64,000 nucleotides of DNA from an uncultured Eubacteriales bacterium (lineage in GTDB: Bacteria > Bacillota > Clostridia > UBA1381 > UMGS1253): NCBI GenBank assembly GCA_902492065.1, contig CABUKE010000002.1, forward strand, positions 1-64,000. Reading direction: 5' to 3'. Each line of letters begins with the position of its first letter. The first letter of the stretch is position 1. Below, piece after piece: positions 52,024 through 63,700 of the stretch. The translations under genes and the position numbers were made by a program. The notes beneath the pieces were generated by a model. The model did not search any database. It was not told where the DNA came from and worked only from the letters and a program-made list of their open reading frames with translations.

Positions 52024-54327
52024 ATGTTACAGAAAATCAGAGTGCATGAGGTGGCAAAGGATTTAAAGCTGAAAAGCACGGAATTGCTTGATATGTTTGC
52101 CCAGCACGGCATTACGCTCAAAAACCATATGGCGACGCTGGATGAAAAGCAGCTCAGCCTGATTTTTGAGGTATATACGCAGAAGACTGCGCTCCCAGAG
52201 GGCGAGGTGGATATGGCAATCTTCGGCGATTTGATCAAGAAGGAGGAGCCTGTACCGGCTGCACCTGCAAAACAGGCGGAGAAAGCGCCTGAAGCAGCGC
52301 CGGAACAGGAAGTAAAAGCGCCGGAGGCAGACCTGAACAAGCCGATTGAGCGGAAGATGCGCCACGTCGACACCCGGCAGACGGTCGTTGATTTGGAGAA
52401 ACTCGATACCGAGCGTATAGAAGAAGAGCTTGTGCCGAAGAATATCAAGGTGGAGCAGACGACGAAAAAGCAGAAGCTCAAGAAGCAGTCGCAGCGTCAG
52501 CGTGACGGGCGCAATTCGTATAAAAAACAGCAGCAACAGGAACAGCAAAAACGTGAACGTCCGAAGCCGCAGCCAATCACGGTCAGCATTCCGGACGAGA
52601 TTTCGGTCGGCGAGCTTGCAAGCCGGATGAAGAAATCGGCTACAGAGGTCATCAAAAAACTGATGATTTTGGGCGTTATGGCGTCGGTGAGCCAGCTTAT
52701 TGACTTTGACACGGCGTCGCTGGTTGCTGAGGAACTTGGCGCAAAGGTGGAGAAGGAAATTATCCTCTCAGACGAGGATATCCTCTTGAAAGAGTTTGAA
52801 ATTGAGGACAAGGAGGAAGACCTTGTACCGCGCTCGCCGGTCGTTGTCGTTATGGGCCACGTTGACCACGGTAAAACGTCGCTGCTCGACGCGATTCGTG
52901 AAACGCATGTCGTAGAGGGCGAAGCAGGCGGCATTACGCAGCATATCGGCGCATACCGTGTTGATGTCGGCGGGCGGGAGATTACCTTCCTTGATACACC
53001 GGGCCATGAAGCATTTACGGCAATGCGCGCACGCGGCGCACAGGTGACCGATATTGCAATCCTCGTTGTGGCTGCTGACGACGGTATTATGCCGCAGACG
53101 GTGGAGGCGATTAACCACGCAAAGGCTGCTGATGTCAGCATTATTGTCGCAATTAATAAGATTGACAAAGAAGGCGCAAACCCGGACCGTATCCGACAGG
53201 AAATGACCGAATACGGCATTGTGCCGGAGGAATGGGGCGGCGATACCATTTTTGTAGAGGTTTCCGCAAAGCAGCGTATCAACATTGACGGTTTGCTGGA
53301 GATGGTGCTGTTGACGGCGGATGTACAGGAGCTGAAAGCAAACCCGAACCGCCATGCAAAGGGAACGGTTATCGAGGCGCGGCTTGACCGTGCGCGCGGA
53401 CCGATTGCGTCTGTGCTGGTGCAGAACGGCACGCTCCATACAGGAGATATTTTGGTGGCCGGCATGGCAACCGGCAAGGTGCGCGCGATGATGGACGACC
53501 GCGGAAATACGGTAACAGAGGCTGGCCCGTCTATGCCGGTCGAGATACTCGGCCTTTCGGAAACGCCGGACGGCGGCGACGTGTTCTATGTTGTAGAGGA
53601 TGAAAGACGTGCGAAGAACGTCGTGGAAGCGCGGAAGTTTGCCGCAAAAGAAGAACACTTCAATGCGAGAAAGGTTGTTTCGCTCGACAATCTGTTTGAC
53701 CAGATTCATGAAGGCGAAATGAAGGAATTGAAAGTGATTATCAAAGCGGATGTACAGGGCTCGGTTGAGGCGGTACGCCAGTCTTTGGAAAAGCTGTCGA
53801 ACGACGAGGTGCGCGTCCATGTAATTCACGGCGGCGTAGGTGCGGTCAACGAGAGCGATGTTATGCTCGCTTCTGCCTCGAACGCGATTATTGTCGGCTT
53901 CAACGTACGTCCGGATACGGTTGCACGCGGGGCATATGAGCGTGGCGACGTGGACATTCGGCTTTATCGTGTTATTTACGACGCAATTGAGGAGATTGAA
54001 GCGGCAATGAAGGGCATGCTTGACCCGAAGTTCAAAGAAGCTATTCTCGGCCATGCGGAGATTCGTCAGACGTTCAAGGTGTCGGGCGTTGGCACGATTG
54101 GCGGCGCATACGTGCTCGACGGCAAAATTGCGCGCAATGCGCAGGTGCGCGTCGTACGCGACGGCGTTGTGTTCCACGAAGGCGTTTTGAACAGCTTAAA
54201 GCGGTTTAAAGACGATGCGCGCGAGGTTGCAAGCGGGTACGAGTGTGGTATTGGAATTGAAAAGTTCAACGACATCAAAGAGGGCGACGTAATCGAGTGC
54301 TTTATCATGGAAGAAATCAAGCAATAA
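52024..54327 (+). CDS. infB: Translation initiation factor IF-2
   Basis: IF-2, 767 aa, brings fMet-tRNA to the 30S subunit with GTP. It has an N-terminal IF2-N domain ([16 protein letters not shown]), a Lys/Glu/Gln-rich linker (~70-190) with a poly-Gln run, a second IF2-N domain (~195-245), and then the GTPase: [18 protein letters not shown] (G1), [10 protein letters not shown] (G2), DTPGHEAF (G3), NKID (G4) and SAK (G5). Domains II-IV follow, ending EEIKQ. ATG 52024 is favoured because the GGGGAAAGGG site abuts the ATG at 52012, too close to serve it. The 107-bp gap before it holds no gene. Confidence 0.96.
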   Translation: MLQKIRVHEVAKDLKLKSTELLDMFAQHGITLKNHMATLDEKQLSLIFEVYTQKTALPEGEVDMAIFGDLIKKEEPVPAAPAKQAEKAPEAAPEQEVKAPEADLNKPIERKMRHVDTRQTVVDLEKLDTERIEEELVPKNIKVEQTTKKQKLKKQSQRQRDGRNSYKKQQQQEQQKRERPKPQPITVSIPDEISVGELASRMKKSATEVIKKLMILGVMASVSQLIDFDTASLVAEELGAKVEKEIILSDEDILLKEFEIEDKEEDLVPRSPVVVVMGHVDHGKTSLLDAIRETHVVEGEAGGITQHIGAYRVDVGGREITFLDTPGHEAFTAMRARGAQVTDIAILVVAADDGIMPQTVEAINHAKAADVSIIVAINKIDKEGANPDRIRQEMTEYGIVPEEWGGDTIFVEVSAKQRINIDGLLEMVLLTADVQELKANPNRHAKGTVIEARLDRARGPIASVLVQNGTLHTGDILVAGMATGKVRAMMDDRGNTVTEAGPSMPVEILGLSETPDGGDVFYVVEDERRAKNVVEARKFAAKEEHFNARKVVSLDNLFDQIHEGEMKELKVIIKADVQGSVEAVRQSLEKLSNDEVRVHVIHGGVGAVNESDVMLASASNAIIVGFNVRPDTVARGAYERGDVDIRLYRVIYDAIEEIEAAMKGMLDPKFKEAILGHAEIRQTFKVSGVGTIGGAYVLDGKIARNAQVRVVRDGVVFHEGVLNSLKRFKDDAREVASGYECGIGIEKFNDIKEGDVIECFIMEEIKQ

Positions 54328-54343
54328 ACAAATAGGTTAGTAT

Positions 54344-54367
54344 CCTGTTCCGGCCCGCAGGAACAGG
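54344..54367 (+). other. Hairpin between infB and rbfA
   Basis: CCTGTTCC (54344-54351) pairs with GGAACAGG (54360-54367). There is no T-run, so it is more likely an RNA-processing or stability element than a terminator. Confidence 0.5.
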
Positions 54368-54409
54368 CGCAGTGTTGCTGCAATATGACAGGCTGCGGGC
54401 AGAAAGGCT

Positions 54410-54793
54410 ATGAAACGGAACATGGCACAAAACAGAATCAATAAAATAAACGAACAGCTCATGCGCGAGATCAGCGTAATCCTGCGCGAGCTGAAGGACC
54501 GGCGCATTCCGCTGATGACGAGTGTTGTTCATGTGGATGCAACCGCAGATCTTCGCTATGCAAAGGTGCGTGTGAGCATTATGGGGAGCGAGCAGGTCAA
54601 GCAGGATGCAATGAAGGCGCTGCGCAGCGCGGCGGGATTTGTGCGCCGCGAGGTGGGCCACAGAATGGATATCCGCTACACGCCGGAGTTGATTTTTGAG
54701 CTGGACAATTCCATTGAACATGGGGCAAATATCAATAAACTTTTACACGAGGTAATGGAAAAAGATGGAGAACACGAGAAAAACAATCATTGA
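54410..54793 (+). CDS. rbfA: Ribosome-binding factor A
   Basis: RbfA, 127 aa, KH-type protein for late 30S maturation. Conserved parts are INKINEQLMREISVILRELKD, TSVVHVDATADLRYAKVRVSI and LRSAAGFVRREVGHRMDIRYTPEL (residues ~65-90). Its 3' end overlaps nrnA by 29 bp. The ribosome binding site is AGAAAGG. Confidence 0.95.
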   Translation: MKRNMAQNRINKINEQLMREISVILRELKDRRIPLMTSVVHVDATADLRYAKVRVSIMGSEQVKQDAMKALRSAAGFVRREVGHRMDIRYTPELIFELDNSIEHGANINKLLHEVMEKDGEHEKNNH

Positions 54794-55730
54794 GCTCCTT
54801 CGAACAAAAAATACCTTCGCAATCTTGCCGCATATCAATCCTGATGCGGATGCAATCGGCTCTTGTTATGCAGTACAGCATGTGCTGGAGGCGATAGGGA
54901 AGCGGGCGGTTGTCTTTGTAGAAGAAGAACTGCCGTCCTACCTGTCTTTTCTGGAGGGGGAAAGCACAGTGTTTACACAGGCGGAAGCCTTTGACGTTTG
55001 CCTGTGTATCGACTGCGGCGACCTCGGACGGACAGGAGTGCGGAGCGTGCTTTTGGACGCAGCGCAGGTCAGCGTCAATATCGACCACCACTATGCAAAC
55101 ACGTGCTTTGCACAGGTTAACCTCGTTGACGCAGGCGCGTCCTCTTCCGGGGAGATTTGCTATAACCTGCTTGTGCAGATGGGTGCAAAGATTACGCCTG
55201 TCATTGCCTCTTGCCTATACAGTGCAATCTGTGCGGATACGGGCGGGTTCCGGTATTCCAATACAAGCGCGGCGACCATGCGCGCGGCGGCCGGTCTGCT
55301 TGAATATGGGGTTGACATTGCGCGAATTAATAAGATTTTATTTGACACAGAGAGCTATTCGGCGTTTCAGTTGAAAGGCGAAATCATCCGCCGGGTGGAG
55401 CTGTATTGCGGTGGAACGGTGGGACTTGTGTGCGTTGATAAAGAGTTGCTGCACAGCTATGGCGTGGATAGCAAAGAGATTGATAATCTGGTCAATCTGC
55501 CGCGCCGGATTGAAGGTGTGGAGATTGCCGTGGCACTCAAGGAGAGCGACAAAGGGATAAAGATCAGCCTGCGCTCGAACGAATGGGCGGACGTGTCAAA
55601 AATTGCAGAACGGATTGGAGGTGGCGGCCACGTGCGCGCAGCCGGCGCGTTAATGGACATGGATTTGGCGGCGGCAAAATGCCTTTTGTTGCAAGAGATA
55701 AAAAAAGCTGTGGGAGAGCAGGCGGAATGA
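54765..55730 (+). CDS. nrnA: Oligoribonuclease / pAp phosphatase NrnA (DHH family)
   Basis: A 321-aa DHH-DHHA1 phosphoesterase that degrades nanoRNA and dephosphorylates pAp. Metal-binding motifs: LPHINPDADAIGS, CIDCGD, VNIDHHYANT (DHH) and ICADTGGFRYSNTS. The DHHA1 substrate-binding loop is RIGGGGHVRAAGA near residue 290. It overlaps rbfA by 29 bp and its stop overlaps the truB start (ATGA). Confidence 0.94.
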   Translation: MENTRKTIIELLRTKNTFAILPHINPDADAIGSCYAVQHVLEAIGKRAVVFVEEELPSYLSFLEGESTVFTQAEAFDVCLCIDCGDLGRTGVRSVLLDAAQVSVNIDHHYANTCFAQVNLVDAGASSSGEICYNLLVQMGAKITPVIASCLYSAICADTGGFRYSNTSAATMRAAAGLLEYGVDIARINKILFDTESYSAFQLKGEIIRRVELYCGGTVGLVCVDKELLHSYGVDSKEIDNLVNLPRRIEGVEIAVALKESDKGIKISLRSNEWADVSKIAERIGGGGHVRAAGALMDMDLAAAKCLLLQEIKKAVGEQAE

Positions 55731-56608
55731 ACGGTGTAATTGCACTCAACAAACCAAAAGGGAAAACGTCGCACGATATGGTGTATTTTGTGCGGCGGCT
55801 TCTTCATATTCGCCGCGTAGGTCACACGGGTACACTGGATCCGGACGCGACGGGCGTGCTGCCTATTTGTGTGGGAAACGCGACGAAAGCTTCTTCTTAC
55901 ATCATGGATTCCCCGAAGCGGTATACGGCGCAAATGCTGCTTGGCAGCAGGACGGACACACAGGACGCGTCGGGAACCGTGTTAGCCGCTGCGCCGGTGC
56001 AGGTCACAGAGGAAGAATTGCGCGCGGCGTGCGGGCATTTTACAGGCACGGTCGAGCAGACACCGCCTATGTATTCCGCCGTCAAAGTCGGCGGGAAAAA
56101 GCTCTACGAGCTGGCGCGGGAGGGAAAAACGGTCGAGCGGAAACGGCGTGCTGTGACAATCTATTCCATCGGCATATTGGACTGTGATTTGGAGCGCGGC
56201 GCTGTGACGCTGGATATTCTATGCTCAAAAGGGAGCTACATTCGGACGCTGTGTGACGATATTGGCCTGTATTTGGGTTGTTACGCGCATATGGGTGAGC
56301 TGGTGCGGACACAGAGCGGTGGCTTTACACTTGACGAATGCTATACGCCCGAGGCACTTACTGAGCTCTTTGAGAATGGCAAGGGAACGCGGGCTGTTAT
56401 TAGAACTGAGGATATTTTTTCCGGATATGATAAGATTTTTTTAGATGCCGCGGACACGCGCCGGGTGAAAAATGGCGTTCCACTCCGTAACAGGAATTTG
56501 CCGGAGGGAACATACTGCCGCCTTTATGACGAAAGCGGCGGATTTTTGTGCGTTTCCAGGCAGACGCAAGGGCTGTTACGGATGCAGACCTCCTTTTGGA
56601 CGGACTGA
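55727..56608 (+). CDS. truB: tRNA pseudouridine(55) synthase TruB
   Basis: TruB, 293 aa, makes Psi55 in the T-loop of tRNAs. The catalytic Asp is in VGHTGTLDPDATGVLPICVG. NGVIALNKPKGKTSHD, TGTVEQTPPMYSAVKVGGKKLYELAR (read over ~105-130) and CSKGSYIRTLCDDIG are diagnostic. ATG 55727 overlaps the nrnA stop; an in-frame upstream start at 55583 lies inside nrnA and is not used. Confidence 0.96.
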   Translation: MNGVIALNKPKGKTSHDMVYFVRRLLHIRRVGHTGTLDPDATGVLPICVGNATKASSYIMDSPKRYTAQMLLGSRTDTQDASGTVLAAAPVQVTEEELRAACGHFTGTVEQTPPMYSAVKVGGKKLYELAREGKTVERKRRAVTIYSIGILDCDLERGAVTLDILCSKGSYIRTLCDDIGLYLGCYAHMGELVRTQSGGFTLDECYTPEALTELFENGKGTRAVIRTEDIFSGYDKIFLDAADTRRVKNGVPLRNRNLPEGTYCRLYDESGGFLCVSRQTQGLLRMQTSFWTD

Positions 56609-56638
56609 GCGGAAAATACATAGGAAAGGCTGGGGGCT

Positions 56639-57577
56639 ATGCAGGTCTATGACAGGAAAACAGGCTTTTGCAAAGCGGGCGGCTGTGTGCTCGCGCTCGG
56701 AAGCTTTGACGCGTTGCACATCGGACATCAGGCCCTGATACGGGAGGCAGTCCATCAGGCGCGGCAGCGCGGCGTGTGCGCTGGCGTACATCTGTTTGAC
56801 GGCAGGCCGGAGGCCGTCATAACGGAACAGGAAATTTACAAAACCATATATAACCGCGGCGACAAGGCGCAAATCATCGAACAGCTTGGGGCTGATTTTG
56901 CTTATTTTGAAACATTTGATACAACGTTTATGCGACTCAGCAGTGAGGCGTTTGCAAAAATGCTGAAGGACAGGTTCGATGTTTTGTGCGTAGTCGTCGG
57001 GTTCCACTATACCTTTGGCTACAAGGCGGAAGGAACAGTGGAAACGCTGAAAGAATTTGGAAAGAAGTATGGGTTTGACGTTGTCGTAATCGAACCCGTC
57101 ATGCAGGACGGCGTGCTCGTCAGCTCTACACTGGTACGGAGTTGCCTGGAAGACGGCGATATTGCCCGGGCAAACCGGCTGCTCGGACGGGCGTATGCGC
57201 TGTGCGGGCCGGTTGTGCGCGACCGTGGCGTTGGAACGGGTATGGGGATTCCGACTGCCAACTTATCTTTGCCGGATAGCCTCTTGCTGCCAAAGCGGGG
57301 TGTCTATGCGACTTACAGCGTAATAGGGGGCAAGGCATATGCCGGTGTGACGAATATTGGAATCCGGCCGACTTTTTCCCTAAGCAAAGTCGTTGTGGAA
57401 TCACATTTGCTTGATTTTTCCGGAGCTCTTGACGGAGATATGCTTTCTGTCTGCTTTTTGGCGTGGCTGCGTATGGAGAGAAAATTCCCCACAAAAGAAG
57501 CGTTGAGCCGTCAGATTTTCGGCGATATGGACAAAGCGAGAAAATTATTTTACAAAATGCAGATGAAATTGGATTAA
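56639..57577 (+). CDS. ribF: Bifunctional riboflavin kinase / FAD synthetase RibF
   Basis: RibF, 312 aa, makes FMN and FAD. The N-terminal adenylyltransferase reads CVLALGSFDALHIGHQALI; the family normally has GxFDGVHxGHQ, so GV is replaced by AL while HIGH is kept. VVGFHYTFGYKAEG and VSSTLVRSCLEDGD follow. The C-terminal kinase has GTGMGIPTANLSL, KRGVYATY and TNIGIRPTF. It is the last gene of the rimP operon and starts 30 bp after truB. Confidence 0.95.
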   Translation: MQVYDRKTGFCKAGGCVLALGSFDALHIGHQALIREAVHQARQRGVCAGVHLFDGRPEAVITEQEIYKTIYNRGDKAQIIEQLGADFAYFETFDTTFMRLSSEAFAKMLKDRFDVLCVVVGFHYTFGYKAEGTVETLKEFGKKYGFDVVVIEPVMQDGVLVSSTLVRSCLEDGDIARANRLLGRAYALCGPVVRDRGVGTGMGIPTANLSLPDSLLLPKRGVYATYSVIGGKAYAGVTNIGIRPTFSLSKVVVESHLLDFSGALDGDMLSVCFLAWLRMERKFPTKEALSRQIFGDMDKARKLFYKMQMKLD

Positions 57578-57682
57578 AATATCTTCTTTTTTTGAAAAAA
57601 GCAGAAATATGTCTTGAAAAACAATGGAAAACATGAGAAAATGAAAAGGAACTTGTATCATTCGATTGAGGGAGGGGCCTGT

Positions 57683-59062
57683 ATGGCAAAAGAAATCCTA
57701 TCCGTGATTCTGGCAGCTGGAGAAAGCAAGGCAATGAAGTCGGACATCCCGCGGGCGGTGTTTCCTGTACTGGGGAAACCGATGGCGTCATATGCGGTTG
57801 CAGCGGCGACAGAGGCCGGTGCAAAGAAAAATGTAATGGTCGTTGGCTTCGGCGCGGAGCGAGTGCGCGAAGTGTTTGGTGAATCCGTATGCTACGCGGA
57901 TCAGCCGGAGGCAGTCGGTACGTCGGATGCTGTTGCACACGCGCGCGGCTATTTTGAGCAGACGGACGCCTATGTGCTCGTTCTGCCAGGAGATGCGCCG
58001 CTCATTGATGCGCAGACGCTGCGCAATGCGATTGCATACCACGCAGAATTTCAAAATGAAGTAACAATTATTACCGCGATTGTGGATAATCCGGCGGGGT
58101 ATGGCAGGATTATCCGTAACAGTGCAGGCGATGTTGTGTCTATTGTGGAGGAAGCGTATGCGAACCAGAGCGAGCTGGAAATCAATGAGATCAACTCGAG
58201 TATGTACATATTCAATGCGGATGCGCTCTGCTATGCGCTCGACCACTATGATTCGCTTTCAGACCGGTATGATAAAAATAATCTGATTCACTCGGTCGAG
58301 GTGCTGATTAAGTCGGGACGCAAGGTCGGCGCGTATGACGCGGACGACCCGGATTCGATTTTGGGTATTAATGATCGGATTCAGCTCTTTGAGGTTGAGT
58401 CGATTCTGCGCAGCCGCATCAATCTGGAGCATATGAGAAACGGCGTAACCATTATGGCGCCGGCAGTAACGTATATCGAGCCGGGCGTTGTGATTGGGCA
58501 GGACACAGTAATTCAGCCGAACGTACACCTGCGCGGCAATACGGTGATTGGTAAAAATGTCATCATCGGTGCAAATTCGATTATTACAAACTGCAAGATT
58601 GCCGATGGCGTAGATGTTTTAAGTTCGGTCATGGTTGACAGCGAGATATGTGAGGGCGCACACGTCGGGCCGTTTGCGTACCTGCGTCCGAACAGCAAGA
58701 TTGGCAAAAACGTCAAGATTGGTGATTTTGTAGAGATTAAAAACGCGACCCTGGACGAAGGTACGAAGGTGTCGCACCTGACTTATGTGGGTGATTCTGA
58801 CGTTGGTAAGCGCGTCAACTTTGGCTGCGGCTGCGTCACGGTCAACTACGACGGAAAGAAGAAGTACCGCACAACAATCGGCGACGATGCATTCATCGGG
58901 TGCAACACGAACCTCGTTTCCCCTGTGACGGTGAATGATAACGCATATATTGCCGCAGGTTCCACGATTACGGACGAAGTTCCGGAGAGTGCGCTTGCGA
59001 TTGCAAGAAGCAGACAGGTAAATAAAATGGAGTGGAAAGATAGGAGGAAGCAGGACAAATGA
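57683..59062 (+). CDS. glmU: GlmU, with a divergent uridyltransferase loop
   Basis: A 459-aa protein with the two GlmU domains: a nucleotidyltransferase (~1-230) and a left-handed beta-helix (~250-455) with acetyltransferase motifs ([47 protein letters not shown]). It makes UDP-GlcNAc for the cell wall. The N-terminal loop reads [19 protein letters not shown], where the family has LAAGxGTRM...LPKVLH. So the position of E. coli Arg18 is Ala17 and that of Lys25 is Arg24. Mg ligands are kept (Asp in LPGDAPLI, Asn in LGINDR). The uridyltransferase activity may be altered; the acetyltransferase half looks normal. ATG 57683 follows GGGAGGGG. Confidence 0.88.
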   Translation: MAKEILSVILAAGESKAMKSDIPRAVFPVLGKPMASYAVAAATEAGAKKNVMVVGFGAERVREVFGESVCYADQPEAVGTSDAVAHARGYFEQTDAYVLVLPGDAPLIDAQTLRNAIAYHAEFQNEVTIITAIVDNPAGYGRIIRNSAGDVVSIVEEAYANQSELEINEINSSMYIFNADALCYALDHYDSLSDRYDKNNLIHSVEVLIKSGRKVGAYDADDPDSILGINDRIQLFEVESILRSRINLEHMRNGVTIMAPAVTYIEPGVVIGQDTVIQPNVHLRGNTVIGKNVIIGANSIITNCKIADGVDVLSSVMVDSEICEGAHVGPFAYLRPNSKIGKNVKIGDFVEIKNATLDEGTKVSHLTYVGDSDVGKRVNFGCGCVTVNYDGKKKYRTTIGDDAFIGCNTNLVSPVTVNDNAYIAAGSTITDEVPESALAIARSRQVNKMEWKDRRKQDK

Positions 59063-60015
59063 TAACACACGGTAAGAACATCAAGATTTTCGCGGCGAAT
59101 TCCAATCCGGACCTTGCGGCGCGGATTGCAGAGCGGCTGGAGCTTCCAGTCGGGAAGTCGAGCGTCGGGATGTTTTCTGACGGTGAAATTTCGGTAAACC
59201 TTTACGAAACGGTACGCGGCAGCGACGTATTTGTGGTACAGTCCACATCGGAACCGGTCAATGACCATCTGATGGAGCTGCTCATCATGATTGACGCGCT
59301 CAAGCGTGCGTCGGCGGGACGGATTACGGCGGTTATCCCGTACATGGGCTATGCACGGCAGGACCGCAAGGCAAAAGCGCGCGATCCGATTTCGGCAAAG
59401 CTGGTAGCTGACCTGATTTCAACGGCGGGGGCAGACCGTGTTCTTACAATGGATTTACATGCGGCGCAGATTCAGGGCTTTTTCAACATTCCGGTTGACC
59501 ATTTGCTCGGCGTGCCGATTCTCGCGCCTTATTATGCAAAGAAGTTTGGACGCGACCGCGACGATATTGTTGTTGTATCACCGGATCTTGGCAGTGTAAC
59601 GCGCGCGCGCAACTTTGCGCAGCGGCTCAATGTACCGCTTGCCATTATTGATAAGAGAAGGCCGAAGGCGAACGTGTCCGAGGTTATGAACATCATTGGT
59701 GATGTAAAGGACAAGTCTGTTATTCTGGTTGACGATATGATTGATACAGCTGGCACGATTACGCACGGCGCACAGGCGCTGGTCGACTACGGCGCGAAAG
59801 AAGTGTACGCATGTTGTACGCATCCGGTACTGTCCGGTCCGGCAATCGAACGGATTGAAAATTCGCCGATTACGGAGCTTTTGGTGCTCGACACGATATC
59901 GCTTCCCGAGGAAAAGAAAATCGACAAAATCAAGACAATGTCGGTTGCGCCGGTATTTGCCGAGGCAATTGAGCGCATTTATGAGGATTTGTCGGTCAGC
60001 ACGCTGTTTGTTTAA
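59059..60015 (+). CDS. prs: Ribose-phosphate pyrophosphokinase
   Basis: Prs, 318 aa, makes PRPP from ribose-5-phosphate and ATP for purine, pyrimidine, His and Trp synthesis. Conserved: [49 protein letters not shown] and the PRPP loop [15 protein letters not shown]. It overlaps glmU by 4 bp (ATGA), the usual glmU-prs arrangement of Bacillota. Confidence 0.97.
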   Translation: MITHGKNIKIFAANSNPDLAARIAERLELPVGKSSVGMFSDGEISVNLYETVRGSDVFVVQSTSEPVNDHLMELLIMIDALKRASAGRITAVIPYMGYARQDRKAKARDPISAKLVADLISTAGADRVLTMDLHAAQIQGFFNIPVDHLLGVPILAPYYAKKFGRDRDDIVVVSPDLGSVTRARNFAQRLNVPLAIIDKRRPKANVSEVMNIIGDVKDKSVILVDDMIDTAGTITHGAQALVDYGAKEVYACCTHPVLSGPAIERIENSPITELLVLDTISLPEEKKIDKIKTMSVAPVFAEAIERIYEDLSVSTLFV

Positions 60016-60040
60016 TTATTTTTGCAGATTAGATCGCCGA

Positions 60041-60071
60041 AGGGCCGGGTATGCTAAAACCGGGCCTTTTT
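60041..60071 (+). terminator. Terminator after prs
   Basis: AGGGCCGGGT pairs with ACCGGGCCT through a stem with one G-G mismatch and one bulge, followed by TTTTT. Confidence 0.72.
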
Positions 60072-60123
60072 GGCGTATATTGAACACGCATAAGCTTATG
60101 GCGCGGGAGGGAGTTGGTTTACC

Positions 60124-60720
60124 ATGTTTTTGATTGCTGGGCTTGGCAATCCGGGCAGGAAGTATGAGATGACGAGGCATAATATCGGCTTTGAAGTGAT
60201 AGATTATATATCGAAAGAATATGGAATCAAGGTCAATAAAATCCGGCATAAGGCGCTTCTTGGCGAGGGCGTTTTGCAGGGCGAGCGCATTCTGCTGGCA
60301 AAGCCGCAGACGTTTATGAACCTGAGCGGGGAGAGTATCCGCGAGATTTGCGAGTATTATAAACTCCCGCCGGAAAACATTATTATTATATACGACGATA
60401 TTGCGTTGCCGACCGGCTCGGTTCGCATTCGGGCCAAAGGATCCGCCGGCGGGCATAACGGGATGAAGTCGATTATATACCAGTTGCAGACGGATGAATT
60501 TATGCGGCTGCGAATCGGCGTCGGCGCGCCGAAGCATGAGGATTATGACCTGAAGGATTATGTACTCGGACGCTTCCGGCCTGAGGAGGCCGACGACATC
60601 ATATCGGCGGTCAAGCTGTGCCCGGACGCGCTCGCGGTAATGATGCGTGACGGCGCACAGGCAGCGGCGTCAAAGTACAACCGGACGATAAAGCATGAAG
60701 AAAGCGAAGGCGAGAGGTGA
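60124..60720 (+). CDS. pth: Peptidyl-tRNA hydrolase
   Basis: Pth, 198 aa, recycles peptidyl-tRNA. The N-terminal signature is LIAGLGNPGRKYEMTRHNIGFEV with the catalytic His in RHN, followed by KPQTFMNLSGES, YDDIALPTGSVRIR and GSAGGHNGMKSI. GGGAGGGAG precedes the start. It lies 4 bp before mfd, a conserved neighbour pair. Confidence 0.97.
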   Translation: MFLIAGLGNPGRKYEMTRHNIGFEVIDYISKEYGIKVNKIRHKALLGEGVLQGERILLAKPQTFMNLSGESIREICEYYKLPPENIIIIYDDIALPTGSVRIRAKGSAGGHNGMKSIIYQLQTDEFMRLRIGVGAPKHEDYDLKDYVLGRFRPEEADDIISAVKLCPDALAVMMRDGAQAAASKYNRTIKHEESEGER

Positions 60721-60724
60721 GCAG

Positions 60725-63700
60725 ATGCCTTTTGAAACAGTATTTGACCATTACAGCGAGTTTGAGGAGCTGATTCGCTGTATCAACGATGACATTACGC
60801 CAGTCAACGTAATCACAGGGGTGGGGGCGCAGCGCGCACACCTCCTTTTTGCTGTGCAAAAAAAGCTGGGCCGGCCCATACTGGCACTGACGGCGACAGA
60901 TGTCGAGGCGCAGACGCTGGCGGAGGATTTACGCTTTTTTGCACCGGAGCAGGTGTTGTTATTTCCGTCTAAGGAATATGTGTACTACGATATCGACAGC
61001 GTGAGCCGGGAGATGAGCCTGAAGCGGCTCGAGGTGCTTGCGCAGCTCGCGGAGGGCGGCGCCGATAAAATTGTCGTCGCCGGGATTGACGCGGCACTTC
61101 AGTACACCGCGGACAAAAAGATGTATGTGGAGCATATCCTGCACTTTTCCGTCGGCGGGTCGGCGGATATCGATGAATTAAGCCAAAAACTCGTCACCAT
61201 GGGCTATGTGCGCGAGGATATGGTAGAAGGGCGCGGCCAGTTCTCCATCCGCGGCGGAATTGTCGATATTTTCGGCGCAAACAGCGATAATCCGATACGG
61301 ATTGAGTTTTTTGACGATGAAATCGACTCTATCCGCACTTTCGACGCGGGAGAGCAGCGTTCTCTTGAAAAGTTACAGGAGACGGAGGTCTATCCCTGCC
61401 GGGAAATCCTGTTTGACGAGGCGGGCCGGGAAAAGTTGGCGGACAGCATGAAAAAGTCGCTCGCAAAGTTGAAGCGGAAGAAGGAGGACGCAACCGATGC
61501 AATCGAGCATCTGGAATCCGATTTAGAACGGCTGGCGGAATCGCATTATTTCGCCTCGCTCGATAAGTATGTGTTTGACGTTTATGGCCGGATTCCGACG
61601 ATTTTTGACTGGTTCGGCGACGAGACGCTGTACTGTATCGATGAACCGCGTAAGGTCGGCGAGCGGGCGAAGAGTTTTGAGTGGGAGATGGGGGAAACGG
61701 TTTCCACGCTGATGGAGAAGGGCGTACTCCCGCCGGAGCAGAAGCCGTTTGCCGCAGATTATAAGGATGTGATACACAGTATCAGCAAAAAGAGCCTCAT
61801 CGGGCTTGGCGGTGTGTCGTTTGCAAGCCCGGACTACCGGGCAAAGCAGCACCTCGATTTTGGTGTCAAGAGCTTGAATTCCTTTCATGGAAAGATGGAA
61901 TTTCTCTGCGACGACTTGCGCGCGTGGCACCAGAAGAAAGCGACGGTTATCATCCTTGCCGGCGGGCATAGCCGAGCGCAGCACCTCAGCACAGAGCTGA
62001 ACAATCAAGACATTGAGTGCGTTTACGCAGAAACGCTTTCCAATATTACAAAAGGCCAAACCGTTGTTACGACGGGAAGCCTGTCGAGCGGGTTCGAGTA
62101 CCCGCTCATTGGGTTCGTTCTTGTCAGCGACCGGGAGATTTTCTTAGAGCGGCGCGCAAAGAGCCGCCGCGCGCAGCAGGACAAGAGCGCGGCGAAAATC
62201 CGCTCCTTTACGGATATTTCGCCGGGCGACTATGTCGTACATCAGACGCATGGTATCGGGCGTTATGAAGGGATTCAGAAACTGAGTGTCGACAAGGTAA
62301 CAAAGGACTACTTAAAAATCGCTTATCAGGGGACGGATTGCCTGTATGTGCCGGTCGACCAGCTTGACTTGCTGTATAAATACATCGGCGGCACGGACCG
62401 GGCGGTGCATGTGAACAAGCTCGGCGGTGCGGACTGGAACAAGACGAAGGAGCGCGTCAAAAAATCGACGGCCGACCTTGCCGAACACCTCATCAAGCTA
62501 TATGCCGAGCGCGAGCAGACGAAGGGATATGCCTTCTCGCCGGATACGCCGTGGCAGCGCGAGTTTGAGGACAGTTTTGGCTATGTTGAAACGCCTGACC
62601 AGATGCGTTCCATTGAAGAAGTGAAGCAGGACATGGAGTCGCAGCGGCCCATGGACCGCCTGCTGTGCGGGGACGTTGGCTATGGAAAGACCGAGGTTGC
62701 CATGCGAGCGGCGTTTAAAGCTGTGATGGACTCGAAGCAGGTGGCCTATCTCGTGCCGACGACGATTCTCGCCATGCAGCACTACAACAACTTTGCCCAG
62801 CGTATGCACGATTTCCCCATCCGGGTAGAAATGCTGTCGCGCTTCCGGACGGCGGCCCAGCAGAAGGAAACGCTCGAGCGGCTCAAGACCGGGGAAACGG
62901 ACATTGTAATTGGAACGCACCGACTGTTGTCTAAGGATTTGAAGTTTAAGGACCTTGGGTTGCTGATTGTCGACGAGGAGCAGCGGTTCGGCGTGGCGCA
63001 CAAGGAGGCGCTCAAGGAAATCCGCAAGAATGTCGATGTGCTCACGCTTACGGCTACGCCGATTCCGCGCACGCTGCACATGGCTATGGTGAACATCCGT
63101 GATATGAGCGTCATCACGCAGCCTCCGGAGAACCGTTATCCAGTGCAGACGTACGTTATGGAACAAAACGACGACATTTTGGCCGACGCAATCAAAAAGG
63201 AAATTGGGCGCGGGGGGCAGGTGTATTATCTTTATAACCGCGTATCCGGTATCCAGGGCGTTGCGCGGCGCATTCAGGCGCTTGTGCCGGAGGCACGCGT
63301 CGGCGTCGGGCACGGGAAGATGAAGGAAGAAGAGCTTGAAAACGTAATGATGGATTTGATGGACGGCGAAATCAACGTACTCGTCTGCACGACCATCATT
63401 GAAACGGGACTTGACGTGCCGAACGTCAATACAATCATCATTGAAAATGCGGATAAAATGGGGCTTGCCCAGCTCTACCAACTTCGCGGGCGCGTTGGAC
63501 GGTCAAACAGAATGGCTTACGCATACCTGACCTATCGCCGCGACCGGATGATGACCGACGTGGCGCAGAAACGTCTGAGTGCAATCCGCGAGTTTACGGA
63601 GTTTGGCTCCGGCTTTAAAATTGCCCTGCGTGACTTGGAAATACGCGGCGCGGGCAACCTGCTCGGCGCGCAGCAGCACGGGCATATGGATGCCGTCGGC

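Noticed and set aside
52768..54177. 469-aa minus-strand frame
   Set aside because: Shadow of infB with no recognisable domain.
55583..55726. N-terminal extension of TruB
   Set aside because: Lies within nrnA; the ATGA overlap at 55727 gives a standard TruB.
56639..57577. RibF FDALH in place of FDGVH as a sign of inactivity
   Set aside because: The HxGH catalytic motif and both domains are otherwise intact, so it is treated as normal variation.
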